From NCBI GenBank assembly GCA_036399015.1, contig DASWNW010000040.1, positions 1 to 64,000 of the forward strand: a DNA stretch of 64,000 nucleotides, in the 5' to 3' direction. Of the stretch, positions 42,863 to 50,625 are shown one piece after another. The position numbers and the translations under genes were made by a program. Source of the DNA: QHVT01 sp036399015. GTDB taxonomy: Bacteria; Acidobacteriota; Thermoanaerobaculia; Gp7-AA8. The stretch's first letter is position 1, and each line of letters begins with the position of its first letter. A model generated the notes under the pieces. The model worked only from the letters and a program-made list of their open reading frames with translations. It had not been told where the DNA came from and ran no database searches.

Positions 42863-43671
42863 ACGTCCGCCCGCCCGCCGTCGCCGGCACGTTCTACGAG
42901 GGCACGCCGGAGCGCCTGCGCCGGCAGGTGGAGGGCTGCTTCGCCGCGAATCCTCCCGCCGCCGCGCCGAAGCAGCCGTTCCTCGGCGCGGTCGTGCCGC
43001 ACGCGGGTCTCATGTACAGCGGTCACGTCGCCGCGGCGTTCTACGCGCTGGCCGAGCTGCCGAAGCGGCTGATCATCCTCTGCCCGAACCACACCGGTGC
43101 CGGCCACTTTGCCGCGATCAACCGCGAGGGAGCGTGGCGCACGCCGTTCGGCGAGGTGGCCATCGACACGCCGCTCGCTGACGCGCTCATGGCGCAGACG
43201 AAGCTCCTCGCCGAAGACAGCCGCGCCCACGCACGCGAGCATTCGCTCGAAGTGCAGCTCCCCTTCCTGCAGCACCTCCTCGGCGACTTCACCTTCGTCC
43301 CCATCTGCCTCGGCGCGCACCGCTATGACTACGCCGAGGAGATCGGACGGGCGATCGCGGCGGTGGTGAAGCAGGAGCCGGCCGGCATCCTCGCCAGCTC
43401 GGACCTCAATCACTACGAAGACCAGCGCGCCACCCTGCGCAAGGACCAGCTCGCGATCGACGAAGTGCTCCGCCGCAACCCCCGCGAGCTCTGGCGCGTC
43501 GTCGACGAATACGATGTCTCCATGTGCGGCTTCATCCCGACCACGACCATGCTCGTCGCGGTGAACGAGCTCGGCGCGACGGACGCGCGGCTCGTCAAGC
43601 ACGCCACGTCGGGAGACGTCTCCGGGGACTACGCGAGGGTGGTGGGGTATGCGTCGATTGTGATTTCATGA
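42859..43671 (+). CDS. AmmeMemoRadiSam system protein B (MEMO1 family)
   Basis: A 270-residue Memo-like protein with the family motifs VRPPAVAGTFYEG, VVPHAGLMYSG, CPNHTG, HSLEVQLPFLQ and SSDLNHY. The dioxygenase-like His and Cys positions are present. In AmmeMemoRadiSam loci it pairs with an AMMECR1 protein and a radical SAM enzyme; neither is in this window. It starts within the stop of the M14 gene. Confidence 0.95.
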   Translation: MNVRPPAVAGTFYEGTPERLRRQVEGCFAANPPAAAPKQPFLGAVVPHAGLMYSGHVAAAFYALAELPKRLIILCPNHTGAGHFAAINREGAWRTPFGEVAIDTPLADALMAQTKLLAEDSRAHAREHSLEVQLPFLQHLLGDFTFVPICLGAHRYDYAEEIGRAIAAVVKQEPAGILASSDLNHYEDQRATLRKDQLAIDEVLRRNPRELWRVVDEYDVSMCGFIPTTTMLVAVNELGATDARLVKHATSGDVSGDYARVVGYASIVIS

Positions 43672-43767
43672 GGCTGAGAGTCGCAGAGTCTCAAAGTCGC
43701 AAAGGCTCAGAGGCTCCGCCGCTAACACCATCTCTGCGACTCTGAGACTCTGCGACTCTGAGACTCC
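43671..43767. repeat. Inverted tandem repeat, 8/16-bp unit (family C)
   Basis: The left arm is built of GAGAGTCGCA, GAGTCTCA and AAGTCGCA units. After a short spacer (ggctccgccgctaacaccat) the right arm reads TCTGCGAC, TCTGAGAC, TCTGCGAC, TCTGAGAC. It fills the entire gap between the MEMO stop and 2 nt before the glgA start, so the glgA 5' leader would be a stable stem-loop. Confidence 0.92.
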
Positions 43768-43769
43768 AC

Positions 43770-45224
43770 ATGCGCGTCGTCTTCGCCACCGCCGAGGTTT
43801 CCCCCATCGCCAAGACCGGCGGGCTGGGAGATGTGTGCGGGTCGCTGCCGAAGGCGCTGGTGGAGCTGGGGCACGACGTCACCGTCTTCATGCCCTACTA
43901 CCGGCAGGCGCGGCACTGGTTCGAGCAGCGGCAGATCCCGGTCCACCAGGTCATGCCGACCGTCACGATCTCCTGGGCGAACTGGACGGCGGAGGCGACG
44001 TTCCTGCGGACGACGCTCCCCGGGACCGACATCCCGCTGATCATGGTGGCGAACGACTTCTTCTTCGAGCGCGACCAGATCTACCAGGGCGTCGGCGGCG
44101 TCGACGACTTCGTGCTGCGCTACACCTTCTTCTGCCGCGCCGTCATCCGCGGCTGCGAGCTGCTCGACATTTCGCCCGACGTCCTCCACGCGCACGACTG
44201 GCACACGGCGCTCCTGCCGGTCTATCTCCACTCCGGCCTGCGCGGCGAGCCGCACTTTGCGAACACGCGGTCGGTCTACACGATCCACAACCTGAACTAT
44301 CAGGGGAACGCCGGGCCGGACGCCTTCGCGCTGACCGGCCTGCACAGCCGCTACTGGGCGCCGGACGCGCTCGAGCATTTCGGGCAGCTCAACCCGATGA
44401 AAGGCGGCATCCTCTTCGCCGACCAGGTCACGACCGTCTCCCCGAACTATGCGCGGGAGGTGCAGACCAGCGCCCTCGGCGCCGGTCTGGACGGCGTGCT
44501 GCGCGCGGTGTCGCCGAAGTTCCACGGGATCCTCAACGGGATCGACGTCGAGGAGTGGGATCCGGCCACCGATCCGCTGCTTCCCGCCAACTTCGACGCC
44601 GACTCGATCGGCGGCAAGGCGAAGAGCAAGCGTGCCCTGGTCAAGGAGGCCGGCTTCCGGTTCTCCGCGAAGCGGCCGCTGATCGGCGCCGTGTCGCGGA
44701 TGGTCGACCAGAAGGGGTTCCAGCTCCTGATCCCGGTGCTCGACCGTCTCCTGCAGGCAGGCGCGCAGGTGGTGATCCTCGGCAGCGGCGATCCGGAGCT
44801 CGAGCAGGCGCTGTCGCGCATCGGCGAGCAGCATCCCGACTCCTGCAAGGTGTGGCTCGGCTTCGACAACGCGCTCGCGCACCGCATCTACGGCGGAGCC
44901 GACATGCTGCTGATGCCGTCGATCTACGAGCCGTGCGGGCTCAACCAAATGTACGCGCTCCGCTACGGTACCGTGCCCATCGTTCGCCTGACCGGCGGAC
45001 TGGCGGACACAGTGATCCCTTTTGATGGCACAAACGGGGACGTCGCGAACGGTTTCGGGTTCGTTGCACCCCATCCGCTGGAGCTCTATCTCTCGACCTG
45101 GCTGGCCATGCTGAACTTCAAGGATGGAGCGTCCTGGAAGTCGTTACGGGCCAACGGGATGGCGGCCGACTTCTCCTGGGAGCGCAGCGCGCGCGCCTAC
45201 GACGCCGTTTACCGCCGCGCCTGA
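43770..45224 (+). CDS. glgA: Glycogen synthase (ADP-glucose, GT5)
   Basis: A 484-residue GT5 glycogen/starch synthase. It begins with the ADP-glucose-binding loop MRVVFATAEVSPIAKTGGLGDV (Lys15 in KTGGL). The C-terminal Rossmann domain includes SIYEPCGLNQMYALRYGT with the catalytic EPCGL motif. It elongates alpha-1,4-glucan from ADP-glucose. No other glg genes are in the window. It has no good Shine-Dalgarno; the leader is repeat family C. Confidence 0.96.
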   Translation: MRVVFATAEVSPIAKTGGLGDVCGSLPKALVELGHDVTVFMPYYRQARHWFEQRQIPVHQVMPTVTISWANWTAEATFLRTTLPGTDIPLIMVANDFFFERDQIYQGVGGVDDFVLRYTFFCRAVIRGCELLDISPDVLHAHDWHTALLPVYLHSGLRGEPHFANTRSVYTIHNLNYQGNAGPDAFALTGLHSRYWAPDALEHFGQLNPMKGGILFADQVTTVSPNYAREVQTSALGAGLDGVLRAVSPKFHGILNGIDVEEWDPATDPLLPANFDADSIGGKAKSKRALVKEAGFRFSAKRPLIGAVSRMVDQKGFQLLIPVLDRLLQAGAQVVILGSGDPELEQALSRIGEQHPDSCKVWLGFDNALAHRIYGGADMLLMPSIYEPCGLNQMYALRYGTVPIVRLTGGLADTVIPFDGTNGDVANGFGFVAPHPLELYLSTWLAMLNFKDGASWKSLRANGMAADFSWERSARAYDAVYRRA

Positions 45225-45241
45225 CCGCATGGCACCCCCGA

Positions 45242-45260
45242 TGCACTGAAGGACAGTGCA
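45242..45260 (+). promoter_or_regulatory. Hairpin adjoining the ribosome-binding site of the microprotein gene
   Basis: TGCACTG-aagga-CAGTGCA is a perfect 7-bp stem with a 5-nt loop. It is followed immediately by AAGGAG (45260-45265), 7 nt before the ATG at 45273. It may mark the end of the glgA transcript or modulate translation of the downstream pair. Confidence 0.55.
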
Positions 45261-45272
45261 AGGAGAACGGCA

Positions 45273-45380
45273 ATGCTGGAAGTTCTGATTACGATCGCCG
45301 GAACACTCCTGCTGATCGCTGCCGGTAACACTCGCCGTCCGGTGCCGGTACCGGTTCGCACGGATCGTCGCAAGCGTTGA
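45273..45380 (+). CDS. 35-residue membrane microprotein
   Basis: A very short reading frame, MLEVLITIAGTLLLIAAGN followed by a basic Pro/Arg tail ending RRKR. It has the best Shine-Dalgarno of this region (AAGGAG) and one hydrophobic segment (about residues 2-18) with a positively charged cytoplasmic end. Its stop (TGA at 45378) overlaps the TTG start of the methionine sulfoxide reductase gene as TTGA, so translation is probably coupled. It could be a true microprotein or a leader peptide. Confidence 0.6.
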   Translation: MLEVLITIAGTLLLIAAGNTRRPVPVPVRTDRRKR

Positions 45381-45838
45381 GCAAGTCCAACGATTACGCC
45401 GAAAGTTACGACGCGATCGTCGCTATCTGGACCGATGAAGGAGGGGACACCCTCGACGACATCGCACTGATGGCGACGATCAACTCCGTCCTCGCCAACC
45501 GCTTCCCCTACTACTTCTGGACCGGCTTCTACCGCGTCTGCGGCGAGCGCCTCATGGTCGGGCCGTACATCGGCACGGTCGGCTGCCTCCAGATCGAGAT
45601 CGGCCGCGGCGTGTGCGGCGCGGCGGCGGAGAGGCGGGAGACGATCATCGTCCCCGACGTGCACCAGTTCCCCGGCCACATCGCCTGCGACCCCAACTCC
45701 CGCTCCGAGATCGTCGTGCCGGTCTACGATCGCGACGGCGCGCTCATCGCCGTCTTCGACGTCGACTCCGACCAGCCGGACGCGTTCGACGAGGAAGACC
45801 GGAAGGGGCTGGAGAAGATCCTGGCGCTCTTCGCCTGA
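45377..45838 (+). CDS. msrC: Free methionine-(R)-sulfoxide reductase (GAF domain)
   Basis: A 153-residue GAF-domain enzyme that reduces free Met-R-sulfoxide. All three family cysteines are present: Cys70 in GTVGCLQI, Cys80 in GRGVCGAAA and catalytic Cys104 in FPGHIACD, followed by SRSEIVVPV. The start is TTG 45377, overlapping the stop of the microprotein; no alternative start preserves the N-terminal helix. It ends 14 nt from the convergent MerR-like gene. Confidence 0.93.
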   Translation: MSKSNDYAESYDAIVAIWTDEGGDTLDDIALMATINSVLANRFPYYFWTGFYRVCGERLMVGPYIGTVGCLQIEIGRGVCGAAAERRETIIVPDVHQFPGHIACDPNSRSEIVVPVYDRDGALIAVFDVDSDQPDAFDEEDRKGLEKILALFA

Positions 45839-45852
45839 CGCCGCTCCACAAG

Positions 45853-46221
45853 TTACGACAGCATCTTCAAGAGCTCGCGCAGCTCCCTCTTCACGTCCGC
45901 CAGCACGTCGTGCGCCGGAGCGGCCGCCGGAGCCGCCGCTGCCGCTGGTGCTGCCGCCGCGGGTGGCTCCGTGGTCTCCTGCTCGAGCCGCTTCTTCGCC
46001 CCGGCGATCGTGAAGCCTTCCTTGTAGAGCAGCTCCTTGATGCGCAGGATCGTGTCGAGCTCGGCGCGGGTGTAGAGGCGCTGGCCGCCGCCGCTCTTGT
46101 TGGGGGAGAGCTGGGGGAACTCGGTCTCCCAGTAGCGGAGGACGTACGGCTGAAGGTCGGCGAGCTTGCAGACCTCTCCGATCTTGTAGAGCTTCTCCTC
46201 GTTCGCCGCCGCGCGGGCCAT
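45853..46221 (-). CDS. MerR-family transcriptional regulator
   Basis: A 122-residue protein with an N-terminal MerR helix-turn-helix and wing (YKIGEVCKLADLQPYVLRYWE, then RLYTRAELDTILRIKELLYKEGFTIAGAKKRL). A Pro/Ala-rich linker (about 84-102) leads to a short C-terminal helix. No effector-binding cysteines are present. This short form is common next to housekeeping genes in Deltaproteobacteria and Acidobacteria. It starts 18 nt after waaF. Confidence 0.92.
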   Translation of the reverse strand: MARAAANEEKLYKIGEVCKLADLQPYVLRYWETEFPQLSPNKSGGGQRLYTRAELDTILRIKELLYKEGFTIAGAKKRLEQETTEPPAAAAPAAAAAPAAAPAHDVLADVKRELRELLKMLS

Positions 46222-46239
46222 CGACGCGATTATAGGTCG

Positions 46240-47277
46240 CTATGCGTCGATGTGACGGACGCCGGCCGGCGCGTCGACGGCGTCGGCCCCGGAGAAGAGT
46301 CCCACCGCCGCGTCGAAGACCTCGTCGACCGTGACGTCGGCCATGCAGCGATGGTGTCCGAGGGGGCAGTCGCGCTGGTAGCAGGGCTGGCAGGCGAGCT
46401 TCTGGCGGACGACGTGCGTCGCGCCGGGGATGACGGTCCGTTCCGGATCGGTCGGCCCGAAGATCGAGACCGAGGGGACGGCGAGGGCCGTGGCGACGTG
46501 CAGCGGGCCGCTGTCGTTCGTGATCACAGCGGCGCACTGCGAGATGGCGGCGGCGAGCTCGAGGACGTCGCCGTCGTGGCCGATCATCGGCACGCCGTTG
46601 CAGGTGGTGGCGATGCGCTCCGACTGCTCCCGCTCGCGCGGGCTGGTGAGGAGAACGATGTCGAAGCCTTCGCCGCGCAGACGCTTGATGACGTCGACGT
46701 AGGCCTCGTCGCCCCAGTGCTTCGCCTTGCCGTACAGGCCGCCCGGATGGACGCCGATGATCGGGCGGTCGAGATGCAGGCCGACGCCGAGGAGGCGGCG
46801 GCGCCCCCGCTCGCGGATGGAGGGGGGAAGCTTGATGGTGGGGATGTCGTCGACCACGCGGGGGGCGTTCAGGGCGGCGAGCAGCGCGGTGTAGTCGTCC
46901 AGCTGGTGGCCCCGCTTCTCCGGGCGGGCGACCGGGTGCGTCAGCGCGATGCGGCGCCAGTCGGTCGGATAACCCCAGCGCTCCTCGATGCCGGCGGCGA
47001 ACGTCACCGCGGCGGCCTTGAACGAGTTCGGGAGGATGACGGCGCGGTGGAAGCCGCCGGCGCGGAGCGCTGCGACGCGCTGCCACATCGACGGGGTCCA
47101 GGCGATGACCTGCTTGAAGATCCCGGTGGCCTCCAGGAGCGTAGCGACGTTGGCGGGAGCGGCCACGGCGATGCCGCCTTCGCTGCGAAAGCGGTGCTGG
47201 AGCGCCTTGAAGGTCGGGAGCGCCAGCACGTTGTCTCCGACCCAGTTGAGGCCGATCACGACCGTTTCACACTGCAT
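46240..47277 (-). CDS. waaF: ADP-heptose:LPS heptosyltransferase (GT9)
   Basis: A 345-residue GT9 glycosyltransferase. Visible motifs are GLNWVGDNVLALP at the N-terminus, GVHPGGLYGKAKHW for ADP-heptose binding, and the GT9 signature ITNDSGPLHVATALAVPSVSIFGPTDP. A Cys cluster near the C-terminus (CQPCYQRDCPLGHHRC) is typical of the WaaF subgroup. It adds a heptose to the LPS inner core. It overlaps lpxK-lpxL by 11 nt. Confidence 0.92.
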   Translation of the reverse strand: MQCETVVIGLNWVGDNVLALPTFKALQHRFRSEGGIAVAAPANVATLLEATGIFKQVIAWTPSMWQRVAALRAGGFHRAVILPNSFKAAAVTFAAGIEERWGYPTDWRRIALTHPVARPEKRGHQLDDYTALLAALNAPRVVDDIPTIKLPPSIRERGRRRLLGVGLHLDRPIIGVHPGGLYGKAKHWGDEAYVDVIKRLRGEGFDIVLLTSPREREQSERIATTCNGVPMIGHDGDVLELAAAISQCAAVITNDSGPLHVATALAVPSVSIFGPTDPERTVIPGATHVVRQKLACQPCYQRDCPLGHHRCMADVTVDEVFDAAVGLFSGADAVDAPAGVRHIDA

Positions 47278-49012
47278 TCGTTACTTCGCTTTCTCCCGTC
47301 CACTTCCAGCGATCGTGCATCCAGAGCCACAGTTCGGGACGCTCGCGAATCCGTTGCGAGATCACGTCGTTGATGCGTTCCGTCAGCAGCACCGGGTCGG
47401 CTATCTCTCCGGCACGAATCGAACCTACGAGCTCGACGCGATGCCTGAGGCCGTCCGGGATGCAAAAACCGAACACAATCGTCGCGTCGGCTCGGAGCGC
47501 CATCTTAGCCGGTGCCGGCGTCGTCCAGGCCGGACGCCCGAGAAAAGGCACCAGCACCCCCTCCCGCGGCATCACCGCCTGGTCGGGAAGGAGCACCACC
47601 ACCGCGTTCTCGGCCAGCCCCCGCAGGAGCACCCGGGCCGCCCTGCGCCGGTCGACGACTTCCGCGCCGGTCTTCTCCCGCAGCTTCTGCAGGTCGGCCT
47701 CCAGCAGCTCGTTGTCGAGCGGACGGGCGACGGTGCGGACGTTCGGCACCCGCGCCAGCAGCGCCAGCCCCGCCGCCTCCCACCCACCCCAATGTGCGGT
47801 GATGAGGACCGTCCCCTTGCCTCGCGCGATCGCCTCCTCGAGGTACTCCATCCCCTCGAACGGGCAGCGCGCCGCCACTTCCTCCAGCGACAGCGTCTGC
47901 ATGCGCAGGTAGACCAGCGCCTCCCGGCCGAAGTGCCTCCAGCAGTCGTCGACGATCTTCCGCAGCGCCGCCTCGTCCTTCTCCGGGAAGGCCGCCCGGA
48001 GGTTGCGCATCGCCAGCCGGTCGCGCCCGCGCAGGACCCGCGAGGCAAACGCGCCGAGGCGGGTGCCCCACCGGAGAATCCGCTCCTCCGGCATCTTCAC
48101 CACCGCCCGCGCCACGATCTGGTAGGCGATGTACTCGACCCGCTGGAGCAGGGGATGCTTGCGCTTGCGCCTGCGGCGCTCCCCGGTGGCCGGTTGCCCG
48201 CTGCCGGTCGCCACGCGCAACACCTCGTCGAGTACCTCTTCTGCCATCAGGAACTCCGCGGCGACCGCCACGATCGGGTGGCCGTCGAGTTTCACCGCAT
48301 CTTTCTCCGTCGTGACGATCGTCGCGCCTCCCGCCTCTGCCTGGATCGACTCCAGGTCGGCGGGGGTGTAGCGGTGATGGTCGGGGAAGCCGCGGGTGCC
48401 GGCGACGTCGAGCCCCGCCTCGCGCAGCGAGGCGAAGAACTGCTCGTTATCGGCCAGACCCGCAAAGGCAAACACCTTCCGGCCGCGCAACTCTTCCGGG
48501 ACGTGCAGGCGGAGCCGGCGGGGGATGACGACGTCCGCGTCCGCGAGGGCGGAGCGGTCTTCCCGGTAGTAGCGCGCCGGCGCGTCGATGACGATGTCGA
48601 GATCGCGGTGGAGCTGGAGGTGCTGGAAACCGTCGTCGAGCAGAAATACGTCGCACGCATATTGGCGCGCATTTTCGTATCTGTCTCGCCCTACGATTAC
48701 GTCAACACCGGTCGTATGTTTAATGAGTACCGGCTCGTCACCGTATTTCGTAGCATCGAAATCATGCACGATTCCTTCATACGAATTATCGTGACGCCCG
48801 TACCCGCGCGTGAGCACCGCCACGTGCAGGCCGTGCGAGGCGAGAACCCGCGCAACCGCGATCACGGCCGGCGTCTTCCCCGTCCCGCCGGCGGCGAGGT
48901 TCCCGATGGAGATGACGGGCCGGTGCAGCCGTTTCGCCTTCAGGATGCCGCGGCGGTAGAGGGCGCGCCGCAGCCGGTTGACCGCGCGGTACGGGGCGAG
49001 GAGGGCGTTCAC
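47267..49012 (-). CDS. lpxK-lpxL: Fusion of lipid A 4'-kinase (LpxK) and lipid A acyltransferase (LpxL/HtrB type)
   Basis: A 581-residue single reading frame. Residues 1-265 are LpxK: IGNLAAGGTGKTP P-loop, LTRGYGR, LLDDGFQHLQLHRD and VTTEKDAVKL. Residues about 290-570 are a lysophospholipid/lipid A acyltransferase with the catalytic H-x4-E motif (His406 to Glu411, AHWGGWEAAG). The linker (267-290) contains a family-B-like repeat and a basic RRRRKRKH run. The GTG at 49012 overlaps the waaA stop (GTGA); upstream in-frame codons lie inside waaA. Together the two domains phosphorylate and then acylate the lipid A precursor. Confidence 0.9.
   Translation of the reverse strand: MNALLAPYRAVNRLRRALYRRGILKAKRLHRPVISIGNLAAGGTGKTPAVIAVARVLASHGLHVAVLTRGYGRHDNSYEGIVHDFDATKYGDEPVLIKHTTGVDVIVGRDRYENARQYACDVFLLDDGFQHLQLHRDLDIVIDAPARYYREDRSALADADVVIPRRLRLHVPEELRGRKVFAFAGLADNEQFFASLREAGLDVAGTRGFPDHHRYTPADLESIQAEAGGATIVTTEKDAVKLDGHPIVAVAAEFLMAEEVLDEVLRVATGSGQPATGERRRRKRKHPLLQRVEYIAYQIVARAVVKMPEERILRWGTRLGAFASRVLRGRDRLAMRNLRAAFPEKDEAALRKIVDDCWRHFGREALVYLRMQTLSLEEVAARCPFEGMEYLEEAIARGKGTVLITAHWGGWEAAGLALLARVPNVRTVARPLDNELLEADLQKLREKTGAEVVDRRRAARVLLRGLAENAVVVLLPDQAVMPREGVLVPFLGRPAWTTPAPAKMALRADATIVFGFCIPDGLRHRVELVGSIRAGEIADPVLLTERINDVISQRIRERPELWLWMHDRWKWTGESEVTNAV
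48185..48212. repeat. Degenerate 7-bp tandem repeat in the LpxK-LpxL linker (family B-like, copy 2)
   Basis: GGTGGCC, GGTTGCC, CGCTGCC and GGTCGCC follow each other at a 7-bp period, matching the family-B unit GTTGCCG in degenerate form. There is no opposing arm. It encodes part of the interdomain linker (ATGSGQPATG). Confidence 0.5.
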
Positions 49013-50262
49013 GCGAGCAGCTCGACGATGCGTTGCGCCGTCCGTTCCGACGCGCCGCGGTTCTGGAGCACCGTGTTCCGCGCCCGCTCGCCCCAAGCGC
49101 GCTGCATGGCGGCGTTGTCGAACATGGCGCCGGCGAAGTCGATCGCCTCCGCCGCGGTGCGCACCTGCACCGCCGCCTCGTTCCTGAGGAACACCTGCGC
49201 GATCTCCCGGAAGTTCGACATCGACGGGCCGAAGCAGACCGGCACGCCGGCCGCCGCCGGCTCGATCGGGTTGTGGCCGCCGGTCGGGACGAGCGTCCCG
49301 CCGACGAAGGCCACGGTGGCGTAGCGGTAGATCCTGGCCAGCTCGCCGACCGTGTCGAGGAGCAGCACGTCGGCGCCGCCGGCGGAGGTCTCGAGATCGG
49401 TGCGGCGGACGAAGCGGAGCTGCGACGTCGTCAGCAGCCCCGCCACCAGCTCGAAGCGCTCCGGCTTGCGAGGGGCGATGACGACGAAGGCGTGGTGCTC
49501 GGCGAGCAGCCGCTCGACTTCCGGCAGCAGCACCTCGTCCTCCCCCTCCGCCGTCGAGCCGAGGACGAGGACCTTACGGCCGGCGATCAGCGCCTCGACG
49601 CGGGGGCCGATCTCCAGCGGCGCCTCGTCCGGGTCGTAGTCGAACTTCACGTTGCCGCTGATCTCCACCGCCGACGCCGGCGCGCCGATGGCGACGAAGC
49701 GTTCGCGGTCGGTCTCCTCCCGCGCCAGGATGCGGTCGTATTTGCGGAGCACGCTTCCGACGACGGCGCGGAACGCCTTGTAGCGGGGGAAGGAGCGGTC
49801 GGAGATCCGCCCATTCGCCAGGAGCAGCCGCAGCCCCCGCTCCCGCGAGATCCGGGCGACGTTCGGCCAGATCTCGGTCTCCATCGTGGCGAACGCGCGC
49901 GGCTGGTGATGATCGAGGAACCGCCGCACGGCGAAGGCGAAGTCGAACGGGAAGTAGGTCACGGTGGCGTCGGGATAGAGGCGCCGCGCCTGCGCCTGTC
50001 CGGTCAGCGTGGTGGTCGTGAAGACGATCGACGTGCCGGGGCGCTGCCGCCCGATCTCCTCGACGACCGGCCGCGCCGCCATCGCCTCGCCGACCGAGAC
50101 GGCATGGATCCAGAGGTCATGCGGCTCGGCGCGATGCCGGTAGAAGCCCATCCGCTCCGGGAAGTTGACCAGATACTTTCCGCGCAGGACGCCCATGAGC
50201 AGAAAGAACGGCAGGGTGAGGAGGAGTACGAGGTAGAGCAGCACCTCGTAGACGACATACAT
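49009..50262 (-). CDS. waaA: 3-deoxy-D-manno-octulosonic acid transferase
   Basis: A 417-residue GT30 enzyme that attaches Kdo to lipid A. It has an N-terminal membrane anchor (about 5-25), the LVNFPERMGFYR segment, WIHAVSVGEAMAARPV with the catalytic Glu, METEIWPN, and the C-terminal FVGGTLVPTGGHNPIEPAA signature. The ATG at 50262 has only a weak upstream purine run. The gene leads the minus-strand lipid A operon. Confidence 0.96.
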   Translation of the reverse strand: MYVVYEVLLYLVLLLTLPFFLLMGVLRGKYLVNFPERMGFYRHRAEPHDLWIHAVSVGEAMAARPVVEEIGRQRPGTSIVFTTTTLTGQAQARRLYPDATVTYFPFDFAFAVRRFLDHHQPRAFATMETEIWPNVARISRERGLRLLLANGRISDRSFPRYKAFRAVVGSVLRKYDRILAREETDRERFVAIGAPASAVEISGNVKFDYDPDEAPLEIGPRVEALIAGRKVLVLGSTAEGEDEVLLPEVERLLAEHHAFVVIAPRKPERFELVAGLLTTSQLRFVRRTDLETSAGGADVLLLDTVGELARIYRYATVAFVGGTLVPTGGHNPIEPAAAGVPVCFGPSMSNFREIAQVFLRNEAAVQVRTAAEAIDFAGAMFDNAAMQRAWGERARNTVLQNRGASERTAQRIVELLA

Positions 50263-50328
50263 GGGGGCGAATGATACGACGTGGCCCGCGATAGCCCGGA
50301 TAGGTGTCTGTGCGCGCCGAAGCTCCCC

Positions 50329-50625
50329 CTACCCAGCGCCGCTCGCTTTCGATCACCAGCGCGGTCGCCCGCTCGACCGCCCGGCGGAGGATCTTTCCCG
50401 CACGCGGCTCCGAGATGCCGAGGCGCAGCGCGATCTGCCGGATCGTCAACGACTCGTTGAAGCGGAGGTGCAGGAGGTAGCGGTCGCGCTTGGAGAGCTT
50501 GTGCCAGATCGACTCGACGGCGATCCGTCGGTCGTAGTCCGCTCTTCGTCGGAAGCCATCTCTTGGAAGTCGCTCCAGGCGCCAGAATCCTCCCCCCTGT
50601 ATGATTGTTCTCCCAAGAGCTCCAT
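50329..50625 (-). pseudogene. Frameshifted small sigma-70 region-4-like HTH protein (putative)
   Basis: One minus-strand frame from 50625 reads MELLGEQSYRGEDSGAW...EMASDEER. After an apparent 1-nt loss near 50540, the adjacent frame continues DYDRRIAVESIWHKL and then a good sigma region-4 helix-turn-helix, LTIRQIALRLGISEPRAGKIL. A TAG at 50329-50331 would end it if the frame returned. Neither frame alone gives a sensible protein, and the HTH frame runs 145 nt into waaA. Decay, a sequencing indel or programmed frameshifting are all possible. The remaining gap (50263-50328) shows nothing. Confidence 0.45.

Noticed and set aside
43722..45074. 450-codon minus-strand frame opposite glgA
   Set aside because: Shadow of glgA: no recognisable domain, composition typical of antisense GC-rich frames.
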